Source of the DNA: Pantoea rodasii | GTDB taxonomy: Bacteria; Pseudomonadota; Gammaproteobacteria; Enterobacterales; Enterobacteriaceae | Direction of reading: 5' to 3' | Length of the DNA stretch: 64,000 nt | Assembly (NCBI RefSeq): GCF_002095465.1 | Contig: NZ_MLFP01000005.1 | Location: 310,001-374,000 of the forward strand | Part shown: piece by piece, positions 22,425-30,369 of the stretch | How the letters are laid out: the number at the start of each line of letters is the position of its first letter | How positions within the stretch are numbered: the stretch's first letter is position 1 | Position numbers and translations under genes: made by a program | Notes under the pieces: generated by a model | Database searches by the model: none | Told to the model about the DNA's origin: nothing | What the model saw: only the letters and a program-made list of their open reading frames with translations

Positions 22425-23939
22425 TTAGTTAAACATTATTCTGTGGTTGTAGATGAAGAAAGTCATGTCGGCGAAGGTCTGGACTTCATCCGGTTCGCCA
22501 AGTTGCTGACGTATCGCGGCGAGTCGACGGTTTGCTTCGCTGTTATTATCCGCAGTCGCTAAAGCAGGGATGGAAATAAATTGACGTTCAGGTGACTGCG
22601 CAATAAATGCTGGCTGTAACCAGGAGCGCAACGTCTGCCCACGAGAACTAGAGAACATGATTTGATAGTTATCTTCCCACAACACTGGCGTGATATGAAT
22701 TTTGTTTTCTGAAAGCCAGTTAACATTATTAGATAGCTTCCAGAAGTCACCGTAGCCAAACGTCAAATTGTTATTATTCAGGAAGTCGATGTAAGAACGT
22801 GTTTGGGCTTCACTGTCCGCGAAGGGGCCGGTGTTTTTATAATAGGAGTAGCCGGATGATGCTAAGAATAAGATGAATACACAACCTACAATGACATTAT
22901 TTTTAAATGAGAGTCGTAAAGTCACTAGCATCATGACAAAGCAAAATACATTAACAAAGAATCGGGCACTTCCTTCATAAGGCATGTCATAACCAATGAT
23001 GAATGAAGTAATGATGGCTGCGATGCTCAGGAAAGAAAATAAGGTAATAAAGCGTGCTTGACTCCCCTTTTTCCAACAAATCACCATTGCATGAAGAAAC
23101 ATTACCACCCAAATCAACAACGAGGCGATGTAGGCAATGCTGTTCTCAACAAAGAACAGGTTCAGTCCGCGCCCCAATATATGTGCGGTCCATTCAGCGT
23201 TGATCACCCACTGTTCAAACGGCACTAATGTGAATCGTTGAACAGGAATATGCAACCAGCGAGGGACAGCATGAATCATGGTGAAGATGAAAGTGACAAG
23301 GTAGATAATGGTCGCTGTTTTACTGATGTGCTTATTCCATGTGAAGTAGGCATGCACCAGTAACAGAGGAAGGAAGAAGGTTGCAGCAAACCAAGGGTCA
23401 GATACTGCAGATAACAACGAGAGTAGACTATAAAGTATAACAATGGTAAGCGAACGTTTTTGCAGATTATAAAAACACAGAGCAAAGATCAGCACGCCAA
23501 AAAAGTTGGTTGAGTAATGGGAAAATGGATGAGCAATGAATCCACTGATGTAGCAATAGGCTGGAAGAAAAACAATCAGCAACGGCGCTAAGATAAAGGT
23601 GATTTTTCGATGAGTTGAATTAATCACCGCGGCAATCAGTAGTGGTGTTAAGAAAACAAAGAACGCAGTGGAAAGCGTCAGGGCGAACCGGCCATCACTC
23701 GAAAGCAGGGAAAAGAAAATGAAATTTATGGGATAAACGGTGAAGTACCAGTTATCAGGCGTGGGGAGCCAGTCACGAAAAATTGAGAACCCTTCTTGCT
23801 GAAACGCGCGCCACACCAGAGGGCTATTCGCCACATCAGGCTCAAATGGGAAATAGCGGAAGGTTAAGTACCATGACGCCGCCAGGCAAAGTAAGATAAT
23901 GCCTATCCATGCCAGGCTTTGTGATTTTTTTGCATCCAT
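22425..23939 (-). CDS. Gtr-type O-antigen glucosyltransferase, multi-membrane-span protein
   Basis: The 504-residue protein is hydrophobic almost throughout, with about ten membrane segments, a large early periplasmic loop (SSDGRF region) and a soluble C-terminal domain. It is the third gene after gtrA and gtrB, where serotype-converting phages and their remnants carry the variable enzyme that moves glucose from undecaprenyl-phosphate onto the O-antigen in the periplasm. That variable gene differs between clusters, so the sugar linkage cannot be predicted. The base composition is clearly AT-richer than the flanking core genes, pointing to horizontal acquisition. Its start overlaps the end of gtrB by one base. 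Confidence 0.75.
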   Translation of the reverse strand: MDAKKSQSLAWIGIILLCLAASWYLTFRYFPFEPDVANSPLVWRAFQQEGFSIFRDWLPTPDNWYFTVYPINFIFFSLLSSDGRFALTLSTAFFVFLTPLLIAAVINSTHRKITFILAPLLIVFLPAYCYISGFIAHPFSHYSTNFFGVLIFALCFYNLQKRSLTIVILYSLLSLLSAVSDPWFAATFFLPLLLVHAYFTWNKHISKTATIIYLVTFIFTMIHAVPRWLHIPVQRFTLVPFEQWVINAEWTAHILGRGLNLFFVENSIAYIASLLIWVVMFLHAMVICWKKGSQARFITLFSFLSIAAIITSFIIGYDMPYEGSARFFVNVFCFVMMLVTLRLSFKNNVIVGCVFILFLASSGYSYYKNTGPFADSEAQTRSYIDFLNNNNLTFGYGDFWKLSNNVNWLSENKIHITPVLWEDNYQIMFSSSRGQTLRSWLQPAFIAQSPERQFISIPALATADNNSEANRRLAAIRQQLGEPDEVQTFADMTFFIYNHRIMFN

Positions 23940-24862
23940 TATTTTTTATTTCCATTATTCTTTTTAATTAAATAACGAGGTCTTTTTTTGGTCTCAATAT
24001 AAATTCGGCCAATATATTCCCCAAGCACACCAATCCCAATTAGCTGTACTCCTCCCAGAAAGAGAATAGAGACCAGTATGGATGGATAGCCCGCTACAGG
24101 GTTTCCCCACACCAATTTATCGATAATCATCCAGAGACCGTAGATAAATGACAACGCGGCAACGGTTAACCCAAGATAAGTCCAGATGCGAAGCGGGAAG
24201 GTTGAAAAACTGGTGAGGCCTTCAAGTGCGAGATTCCATAACTTCCAACCGTTGAACTTTGAGTCACCATGCAGGCGTTCTGCACGTGAATATTCAACAA
24301 TCGCGACTTCACCTTCAACCCAACTGAGAAGACCTTTCATAAAAAGGTTTCTTTCTTGAAGTTGTTTTATGTTCTCAACCGTTTCCCGCGAAAGCAGTCT
24401 GAAATCCCCAACGTTTTCTTCAATTTTTGGGGTGCTGATTTTATTGTGCAGGCGGTAAAACCATTCGGCTGTTTTACGCTTAAAATTAGTGTCATGGCTT
24501 CTGTCTGTGCGCTTCGCTAACACCACGGGCCAGCCTTCTTGCCACTTTTCAATCAGCAGAGGTATCACTTCGATAGGATCTTGCAGGTCAACATCAATGG
24601 GAATGATAGCATCGCCAGATGCATGCTCCAGACCCGCCAGTAGCGCAGGTTCTTTACCGAAATTGCGCACGAAATTTATGGCTGTAATTGCGGGGTCTGC
24701 TTCAGCTAGCGCATTGATAACGTGTTCTGTAGCATCTTTGCTGCCATCATTCACAAACAGGATTTCTACATCATAATGGCCAAGCGTTTCTTTCACTGCC
24801 CGATAAAAAACAGGAATGGCGTCCTCTTCGTTGAAGACAGGAACCACAAGAGAAATTTTCAC
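23939..24862 (-). CDS. gtrB: Bactoprenol glucosyltransferase GtrB
   Basis: GtrB transfers glucose from UDP-glucose to undecaprenyl phosphate on the cytoplasmic face of the inner membrane. The 307-residue protein has a family-2 glycosyltransferase domain ([17 protein letters not shown] at the start, [20 protein letters not shown] as the DxD-like site) and two C-terminal membrane helices (about residues 228-255 and 262-290), ending in a basic tail, as in E. coli YfdH and phage GtrB. It overlaps gtrA by four bases (ATGA) and the downstream glucosyltransferase gene by one base. Confidence 0.92.
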   Translation of the reverse strand: MKISLVVPVFNEEDAIPVFYRAVKETLGHYDVEILFVNDGSKDATEHVINALAEADPAITAINFVRNFGKEPALLAGLEHASGDAIIPIDVDLQDPIEVIPLLIEKWQEGWPVVLAKRTDRSHDTNFKRKTAEWFYRLHNKISTPKIEENVGDFRLLSRETVENIKQLQERNLFMKGLLSWVEGEVAIVEYSRAERLHGDSKFNGWKLWNLALEGLTSFSTFPLRIWTYLGLTVAALSFIYGLWMIIDKLVWGNPVAGYPSILVSILFLGGVQLIGIGVLGEYIGRIYIETKKRPRYLIKKNNGNKK

Positions 24863-25218
24863 GTTTTAATCCTGAAAACGATGAAACGGGAATAAAGAAA
24901 CCCAACGATCACGCTCACCAATGAAAAAATAACGAGAGTAACCAGTGGATTGATAGCGAAATGATCTGCCGAACGTCCAACGCCTAGTGCTAGCGCTCCC
25001 ATGAACACCACATAAAGCACATACCGCAAACGTGTCGCCTGAGTTTTGAACGTCCAGCGCGCATTAGCGAAGAAAGAAAAGGTCACCGCCAGGCAAAAGG
25101 CGCTGAAATTGGCAATCGACTGAGATGAGCCGAAGGCGTATAGCACGCCAAAAATTGCCCAATGGATAATGTTATTAACCACCCCAATCGATAAGTATCG
25201 TGCGAAAATTTTAAACAT
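24859..25218 (-). CDS. gtrA: Bactoprenol-linked glucose flippase GtrA
   Basis: GtrA is a 119-residue membrane protein with four predicted helices and is thought to flip undecaprenyl-phosphate-glucose to the periplasmic side. Features of the family are the start [20 protein letters not shown], the [10 protein letters not shown] segment between helices 2 and 3, and the RFIVFR tail. It is the first gene of the gtr operon. Upstream lie two GATC sites (25380 and 25394) and a hexanucleotide repeat; Dam-linked phase variation is known for other gtr operons, but nothing here proves it. Confidence 0.9.
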   Translation of the reverse strand: MFKIFARYLSIGVVNNIIHWAIFGVLYAFGSSQSIANFSAFCLAVTFSFFANARWTFKTQATRLRYVLYVVFMGALALGVGRSADHFAINPLVTLVIFSLVSVIVGFLYSRFIVFRIKT

Positions 25219-25408
25219 TGTTGCGGTGCAGTGTTAACCCAGGTAAGAGATTGAGTGCTTCAAACTGCCCACCCATTTGAACGTGCTTATTGAAATGGGA
25301 GCCACAATGAAATGTTGATTAAATCACAACGTGATGAGGACAAATCTTACCAGAGTCGCTAACGATAAAAAACCAAAGCGATCTTCTACAAGGGATCAAA
25401 TAATCAAT

Positions 25409-25455
25409 GAAGCAGAAGCAGAAGCAGAAGCAGAAGCAGAAGCAGAAGCAGAAGC
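25409..25455. repeat. GAAGCA hexanucleotide microsatellite
   Basis: Seven perfect GAAGCA units and most of an eighth lie in the spacer between the gtrA start (25218) and the mechanosensitive channel stop (25481). On the plus strand it reads as Glu-Ala repeats in an open frame that I do not believe is a gene. A repeat of this kind can change length by slippage. Confidence 0.9.
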
Positions 25456-25480
25456 GCATGCTCCTGCTCCAGAGACATTA

Positions 25481-26742
25481 TTACGCTTCCGGTCCTTGCT
25501 GATGGTTCAGTGCTTCGCGATGCTGCGACAGCCGCCAGAAATCATTGCCTGTAGGATGTTGATAAGTGCGCAGTGAAAACTGAGCGAGGATCGCGTAGAT
25601 ATATTCGAAGATCGCTGACTGCGAGTTCTCGTAATCTACCCACAGCACCGATGAGGTAAAGCAATACACTTCCACCGGCAAACCTTCTGGTGAGGGTTTC
25701 ATGGCGCGCACCACGATATACATATCCTTTTTGATATCGTCACGTTGAGACAGCCAGGCGGTGAGGTATTTACGGAACACCGTCAGATTAGTGATGCCAT
25801 TATCAGCAAACCAGCGGTCTCCCACCACGCTGCTGTCACGTCCATCCATCAGCGCGGACAACTGCTCGTTAACGCCGCGCACCTGACTCATCTGCTGCAC
25901 CATCTCTTGATCGATAAAGCGAATCGAGGTCTGGTCAAGATGAAAGCTTCGCATGATACGGCGCGCACCCGAGGTGAACATCGCCTGCCAGTTGGTGTAG
26001 GTTTCGGTCAGGAAATTCTTGGTGGGAATGCGTGACAGCGTGTTATCCCAGTTGCGGATGGTAATGGTGTGCAGCGCAATATCGATCACTTCACCGCTGA
26101 TACCGTTTTCTGGCATCTCAATCCAGTCGCCCAGTTGCAGGACATCATTAGACGACACCTGTATGTTTGCCACCAGTGATAGCAAAGTGTGTTGAAACAC
26201 CAGCATCAGTACGGCAGCAACCGCACCCAGGCTCGAAATAATAATCACCGGCGATTTATTCGACATAATCGCCAGAATCATGATGGCCGAAAGAATGTGC
26301 ACCAGGATTTTGCCGACCTGGATATAGCCTTTAATCGAGTGATTTTTACGCTTTGACTTACGCGAGTAGGAGTTATTGACGATCTCCAGTACTTCGGTAA
26401 AAAACAGCGACAGGTAGACAAAGAACAAAATACCGCAGATGGTTTTAATCGCGATCAGCAAATGTTCTGGCAGATCCGGCATAAATTGCAGCAGGTAATA
26501 GACCGTTATGACGGGAATGAAGTTCGAGAGCTTCTCAGAGAGGCGAACGTCTTTATCCAACGGCACTTGTTTTTGTGGGTGCTAAAGAAGACTTTTCGCA
26601 CCACTTTCACCACAAAGAACTTACAGATTAAATGCGCTACCATCCCGGCAATCACCAGCAGCAACAGGCTGAAACTGGCGGATAACAGGGTATTGCCTTC
26701 GATAAATTTCTGGATATTGACTAAATAATTCATTTCATTCAC
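25481..26742 (-). CDS. YbdG-like mechanosensitive channel, MscS family (one frameshift)
   Basis: The protein opens pores under membrane tension during osmotic down-shock. The N-terminal 60 residues come from one frame and the rest from another; the break is in the five-T run (plus strand) at 26570-26574, where one more base gives FFSTHKKQVPLDKDVRLSEKL. The corrected length is about 420 residues, close to E. coli YbdG (415). Several membrane helices precede the pore region (SSLGAVAAVLMLVFQHTLLSLVANIQ, about residues 190-215), followed by the MscS beta domain LQLGDWIEMPENGISGEVIDI and the C-terminal motif YQHPTGNDFWRL shared with YbdG. It reads toward the hexamer repeat and the gtr genes. Confidence 0.88.
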
Positions 26743-26938
26743 AAGCCTGACTACGTTGTCGGGGATTCAACCACAAACTGACACCACACTGTATGCGACA
26801 AGTGCGCAATTTTTAAAAAAGACGCGTTCATGCTCATACATTTAGCAAAACTTTGAAACAGATAGCATCCATGCACTCTGCGCAGTGTCTTTCAGCGGGA
26901 AACCCGCTATCTTCAGCGCTTCAGATTCAGGAGGTGAT

Positions 26939-27136
26939 ATGCAAGGTGTGATCAAATTCGTCAAAGGCTGGCTGTTGTTTTCGCTGCTGTGGGGCATTTT
27001 TATGTGGTTCACATCGTGGCAGGCGCAGGGGGAAGCCATCAGTATGGTGGTGGTGAAAAGCCTGTACGCCGGTTTAATTTACCAGGCGTTGATAACCATG
27101 GTGACGCGATTCAAAGCGCGCCGTGCACAAGCCTGA
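26939..27136 (+). CDS. Small inner-membrane protein, 65 residues
   Basis: I do not recognise the family. The ATG at 26939 follows an unusually complete ribosome site, AGGAGGTGAT. The product, beginning MQGVIKFVKGWLLFSLLWG, has two predicted membrane helices (about residues 9-25 and 34-53) and a basic tail (RFKARRAQA) that should stay in the cytoplasm. An in-frame upstream ATG at 26885 has no such site. It is the first of a run of small genes of unknown role lying between the channel gene and ldcA. Confidence 0.65.
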   Translation: MQGVIKFVKGWLLFSLLWGIFMWFTSWQAQGEAISMVVVKSLYAGLIYQALITMVTRFKARRAQA

Positions 27137-27236
27137 TTGATCACATCTCCCCACACAGCTTTGCGCAGGGCTGACGCTAATTTGCACTCCCTCAGGCAAG
27201 CTGAGCCGACTCAAAACAGTGTGGGCGGACGTTGAA

Positions 27237-27434
27237 ATGGGAAAGACATCGATAGCTGCTTGGCTATTTTTGCTGGTGTCATTGGGCAGTTGCGCGCAGT
27301 TACCTGATGTCCCAATGAAAGTCATTGGACAACATGGTCGTCATTTGGATGTGAATAACAGCACGGCTGATGTGGCAGAGACGCCAGATGAGCACATTCA
27401 GGAACGATTGGATGAAGCAGGTCAACATCAATAG
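27237..27434 (+). CDS. Possible small lipoprotein, 65 residues
   Basis: The frame from the ATG at 27237 encodes MGKTSIAAWLFLLVSLGSCAQ, a lipoprotein-like signal with Cys at residue 19 in the context LGSC. The rest is short, polar and acidic (DVAETPDEHIQERLDEAGQHQ). The ribosome site is poor, and an in-frame GTG at 27219 is an alternative start. A GC-rich hairpin follows 6 bases after the stop. No family is recognised. The signal and the hairpin support a gene, but the start and the expression are uncertain. Confidence 0.45.
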   Translation: MGKTSIAAWLFLLVSLGSCAQLPDVPMKVIGQHGRHLDVNNSTADVAETPDEHIQERLDEAGQHQ

Positions 27435-27439
27435 TCATT

Positions 27440-27456
27440 GGGGCCGTAAAGGCCCC
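27440..27456. terminator. Hairpin after the small lipoprotein gene
   Basis: GGGGCC, a GTAAA loop and GGCCCC. There is no T-run on either side, so termination would be weak. It lies between two convergent small genes. Confidence 0.4.
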
Positions 27457-27466
27457 TGATTGCAGA

Positions 27467-27715
27467 TTATTTCCTGCCGAGCAGGAAACCGACAATGATT
27501 CCGATGCTGGCGGCGACGGCCAGACCGGTTGCCGGATTATCACGCACAGATTTAACCACGCAGTCTGCAGCATCCTGCACTGCATAGCTGGCTTGCGCCG
27601 GATAACGACGTGCAGCACCCTTAGCCTGATGTTTGCGAGAGCCAGTCCATTCCCCGATCTTCTCTTCTACAGCGCCCGCTGCTTCATTCAATTTTGCTTC
27701 CGCTTTATCAGTCAT
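27467..27715 (-). CDS. CsbD/ElaB-like stress protein with a C-terminal membrane anchor
   Basis: The 82-residue product joins two known patterns. The first half (MTDKAEAKLNEAAGAVEEKIGEWTG...KHQAKGAA) is like the CsbD family of small general-stress proteins. The end (RDNPATGLAVAASIGIIVGFLLGRK) is like the C-terminal anchor of ElaB/YqjD (DUF883) proteins, which tether to the inner membrane and some of which bind ribosomes. I chose MTDKAEAK because CAGGGAATTATC precedes it; an in-frame ATG 15 codons earlier lacks such a site. The role is inferred as stress-related, and no partner is visible. Confidence 0.7.
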   Translation of the reverse strand: MTDKAEAKLNEAAGAVEEKIGEWTGSRKHQAKGAARRYPAQASYAVQDAADCVVKSVRDNPATGLAVAASIGIIVGFLLGRK

Positions 27716-27899
27716 GATAATTCCCTGTTGGTTGTGAATATTACGTTTCAGCGTAGTCACAGATTTTCAGGCCAGCAACCCTCAAACCGATAAGGTTGTA
27801 ACAGCGGTTTGCAGGAATGAGTAATTCTGTCCAGGCTTAAACGTGCGAAGGTGCATTTGGCATCATTGTTTGACTGGCCGAACTACAGCGGGAGGACGC

Positions 27900-28106
27900 A
27901 TGAAGCGCGATGTGTTGAGTGAAGACGATTATGATGAGGTGTGCCGTGTCATTGGCGATGCTGTGATTGTACTCACCGAGTGTGGCCATGAGACCAAACG
28001 GGCTGAAATCACGGATTTGCTAAAGCGAACCCGCCATCACCGCGCTAATGACGAGCGCGATGAGCAACGGATGTTAGAACATGCTATCCGTTTGGTCAGG
28101 CCATGA
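27900..28106 (+). CDS. Small protein resembling the YmgB/AriR family
   Basis: The 68-residue product begins MKRDVLSEDDYDEVCRVIG and has a helical pattern (DAVIVLTECGHETKRAEITDLLKR ... MLEHAIRLV) that can be laid over E. coli AriR (YmgB), a small regulator of biofilm formation and acid resistance. The match is by pattern only and could be chance. GGGAGGA lies 5 bases before the ATG, and a hairpin follows the stop, both supporting a real gene. It is divergent from the CsbD/ElaB-like gene. Confidence 0.6.
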   Translation: MKRDVLSEDDYDEVCRVIGDAVIVLTECGHETKRAEITDLLKRTRHHRANDERDEQRMLEHAIRLVRP

Positions 28107-28113
28107 AATTGGA

Positions 28114-28131
28114 GGGCGCGACATGGCGCCC
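28114..28131. terminator. Hairpin between convergent small genes
   Basis: GGGCGC, a GACATG loop, GCGCCC, then TTACTGATT. The stem is short and the T-run weak; it lies right at the 3' end of the minus-strand gene that ends at 28132. Confidence 0.45.
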
Positions 28132-28683
28132 TTACTGATTGCCGCGATAGGCCGGATACCAGGTCACTAAAAAGTGGCGTAAGTGGTCAAAACACCATTC
28201 AGCATCGTCAGACTGCTGGCAGTAATAGCGAATAGTGACTTTCTCGTAGCGCATGTGGCGCTGATGCAGGGGCGACCAGCTCCAGTCCAGCACGGCGCGC
28301 GCGTAATTAACCAAGGCGCCACTCTGCATGTTGTGCTGCTTCTCCTGGCGACTGAGATAGAGTTCAAACGCCTGATCCAGACTTTGCGTCTCTTCACTGC
28401 TGCCGCTCGAAAGCGTGGGGCGTAATGCCACGTCTATAAATCCACACACGCCATCTTCACGTTGCTGCCAGTCACAGGCTAGCGTCATGAACACGCCTTC
28501 CTGCAGATTCACCTCTTCCAGTAAACGGCGTAAATTTTCGGAATGTTTACTTGCTGATATTTCATCAATACGGCCGGTCTCCAGCGTGAGATCAAACCCA
28601 CAGGGATTCACCGAGCCATCCGCATTGGTGGAGGCAGGGAAGGGGAAATCAATATAGCCGTTATTATCCAGACTCTTTTCCAT
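28132..28683 (-). CDS. Uncharacterised soluble protein, 183 residues
   Basis: I do not recognise the family. From the ATG at 28683 the product begins MEKSLDNNGYIDFPFP and is acidic and soluble, with no signal peptide or membrane segment. The middle (CDWQQREDGVCGFIDVALRP) and the Trp- and Tyr-rich end (WSWSPLHQRHMRYEKVTIRYYCQQSD ... VTWYPAYRGNQ) are distinctive. A longer frame from 28716 has no better ribosome site. The coding length and composition look normal for this genome, so a real gene is likely, but no function can be given. Confidence 0.65.
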   Translation of the reverse strand: MEKSLDNNGYIDFPFPASTNADGSVNPCGFDLTLETGRIDEISASKHSENLRRLLEEVNLQEGVFMTLACDWQQREDGVCGFIDVALRPTLSSGSSEETQSLDQAFELYLSRQEKQHNMQSGALVNYARAVLDWSWSPLHQRHMRYEKVTIRYYCQQSDDAEWCFDHLRHFLVTWYPAYRGNQ

Positions 28684-28743
28684 GGTGCAGGTCCGCAGCG
28701 TGAGGAAGCCTGACAATAAACCATCTTGCCCGGCTAAGCACGT

Positions 28744-29073
28744 TTAAGGGCACGTCCAGGTAATCATGGTGTTCTGATAAGGATTGATCAGTCGGAACTG
28801 TTTATCTGACAGGCGTTGCGCCGTAAAACCCTCGGCTGTTACCGCAGAAGGGACATACTGGAAGCGATCGGTCGAGTGCAGTCTGCCGCTTTGGACCGTA
28901 ACACCCTCGCGCGTGACGGCGAAAGCATTCACTAAATCGAAAATGCGCGCCTGAGTATTTCCCTTCGACTGACCATAAATGGTCGCAACTTCTCCTGGGC
29001 AGTCGACGCCTTTGGGCGTAGAGCTGCAGCCAGCCAGTAATAAGAGGGTGAGTACAACGGTGATTCGCAACAT
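28744..29073 (-). CDS. Uncharacterised lipoprotein, 109 residues
   Basis: The ATG at 29073 gives MLRITVVLTLLLLAGCSS, a textbook lipoprotein signal with lipobox LLAGC (Cys at residue 16). Ser follows the Cys, which favours sorting to the outer membrane. The mature part has one Cys pair (DCPGE and TWTCP at the very end) that may form a disulphide bond, and no recognised domain. GATCAGGTAT-type upstream sequence lies in the long 5' frame, which I left out because the signal peptide fixes the start. Function is unknown. Confidence 0.75.
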   Translation of the reverse strand: MLRITVVLTLLLLAGCSSTPKGVDCPGEVATIYGQSKGNTQARIFDLVNAFAVTREGVTVQSGRLHSTDRFQYVPSAVTAEGFTAQRLSDKQFRLINPYQNTMITWTCP

Positions 29074-29275
29074 GATCCTGTCCTGGTTCGTTCCCTGGTT
29101 TGCAGTGGCCCGCAAATGCACACTCAATACCTGATCATAGCATTTCTGGCGCCGCTTCCCATTTGGCATTTGCTTAATCGTTAAGCGGTAAGAATGTTAA
29201 GGGGTGACTTTGGTAGCAGATAAACGTTATTCTTGCCAGCGTTGCGCATCAGGTAAGCAAAACAAGGGCAAATCT

Positions 29276-29454
29276 ATGAGAGAAGAAGAAGCGAGTTTAA
29301 TGATTCTTCAGCACGCGATTGATAAATTAGAAGCCGACAAAAAAAGCAGGTAATGAACTGCGTAGCGGCCATCCATGAAGTGATGCAGCGTTTCGACCCA
29401 GAAGACGCGGGGCTGGCATTAATGCTGGTGGCCGCACAGGTTGCCGCAGAGTAA
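29276..29454 (+). CDS. Small helical protein, 59 residues (one frameshift)
   Basis: As given, the frame from the ATG at 29276 (MREEEASLMILQHAIDKL) stops after about 25 codons, at a run of seven As (29339-29345). One more A joins it to the next frame, giving KKKQVMNCVAAIHEVMQRF and ending AAQVAAE. The joined product is helical, charged and without a signal. I do not recognise the family. The same one-base loss is seen in eight larger genes of this window, which supports reading this as one intact small gene. The ribosome site is weak. Confidence 0.5.
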
Positions 29455-29632
29455 TCCCCCACGTCACGCCTTTCTCCCACCCGCCTGCGGTGGAAAATCC
29501 ACGCAATAAAGCTGCTGCTCAGTCGATATCGGCTGATGCACAGCGGTTGTCTTACCCTGCATTAATCTTTCTCCTGGTTCACTTTGCGGCTGGCTGTGCT
29601 AAACCTGACAGTGGATCCAAAAGGAGGATGAG

Positions 29633-29854
29633 ATGAAAAAGACACTGCTTTTAATTGGTACTTTTAGCCTCGGCCTGCTGTTGGCGGGTTGTGCATCCGA
29701 CCACGTGTTGCACACCACTGACGGGCAAACCATTGTTGTGCAAGGTAAACCGGTGGTAGATGAAGATACTGGCATGATTACTTACAAAGATATCGACGGT
29801 AAGGAACAGCAGATAAATCGAAATCAAATCAAGGACATGAATTCAGTTAACTAA
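29633..29854 (+). CDS. YgdI/YgdR family lipoprotein
   Basis: The 73-residue protein starts MKKTLLLIGTFSLGLLLAGCAS with lipobox LLAGC (Cys at residue 20). The mature part fits the DUF903 (YgdI/YgdR) family of small outer-membrane lipoproteins: VLHTTDGQTIVVQGKP, DTGMITYKDIDG and QINRNQIKDM. These make a small SH3-like barrel of unknown role. AAGGAGG lies 8 bases before the ATG and a hairpin follows the stop, so it is a single-gene unit. Confidence 0.9.
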   Translation: MKKTLLLIGTFSLGLLLAGCASDHVLHTTDGQTIVVQGKPVVDEDTGMITYKDIDGKEQQINRNQIKDMNSVN

Positions 29855-29880
29855 CTGATTCTCGCGCAAAAATCCTTGTT

Positions 29881-29899
29881 GGCCCGCTGCTGGCGGGCC
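29881..29899. terminator. Hairpin after the YgdI/YgdR-family gene
   Basis: GGCCCGC and GCGGGCC pair around a five-base loop, followed by ATTGCAC. The stem is strong but the T-tract poor. Confidence 0.5.
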
Positions 29900-29985
29900 A
29901 TTGCACATCATCCCGCTTGAATTTATGCTAGGCTTCTCCGCACAAAACCCAACGAAATCATCATCTAACCTCAGCGGAGAATCCA

Positions 29986-30369
29986 ATGAAGGCGATAGCT
30001 ATTGCCGTTGGCCTGATGGCATGTCAAATCGCGCCGGCGTGGAGCGAAACCGAATTTCAAATCACCTGTCCGGGCCGCCCAACCATGACCGTTTCACGTG
30101 CCGAATACGGTTTAAGCACCCTGATGTGGCCCACGCGTCACTTCCAAATTGCGGCTGGGCAGCAGCGCGTCAGCATGAAAGGTGGAGACAAAGTGGCGAT
30201 TACGCGCTTCCGCAATGGCGATCAGCTGATTGTGAACAAAAACAACGACGATACGTTCTTCGTGTTCGCCGACAGCAATAAGCTGATACCCTGCAATCGC
30301 ACGGAAAAACGCGATACGGAGATCCTTTCGCTGGAGCGCTACGACGACAGTCAGCGGCCTAACTCATGA
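29986..30369 (+). CDS. Uncharacterised periplasmic protein, 127 residues
   Basis: The N-terminus MKAIAIAVGLMACQIAPAWS looks like a Sec signal with cleavage after AWS, leaving a mature domain of about 108 residues. The mature part has two Cys (FQITCPGRP and LIPCNRTE) that could form a disulphide bond, and mixed strands (DKVAITRFRNGDQLIVNKNNDDTFFVFAD). I do not recognise the family. GCGGAG lies upstream of the ATG. The last codons overlap the facing metallo-hydrolase gene by six bases. Confidence 0.65.
   Translation: MKAIAIAVGLMACQIAPAWSETEFQITCPGRPTMTVSRAEYGLSTLMWPTRHFQIAAGQQRVSMKGGDKVAITRFRNGDQLIVNKNNDDTFFVFADSNKLIPCNRTEKRDTEILSLERYDDSQRPNS

Noticed and set aside
25409-25455. CRISPR-like array
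   Set aside because: The units are six bases with no spacers; it is a simple microsatellite. No cas genes are present.
25331-25576. Plus-strand open frame with a Glu-Ala repeat
   Set aside because: The repeat comes from the GAAGCA microsatellite, the frame runs antisense into the end of the channel gene, and there is no ribosome site.
28684-29275. Transfer RNA or small RNA gene in the small-gene patch
   Set aside because: I looked for cloverleaf arms and promoter-terminator pairs and saw none that I could support.
30364-30369. Gene fusion between the periplasmic protein and the MBL-fold gene
   Set aside because: The genes are convergent; the overlap is only the shared 3' ends.
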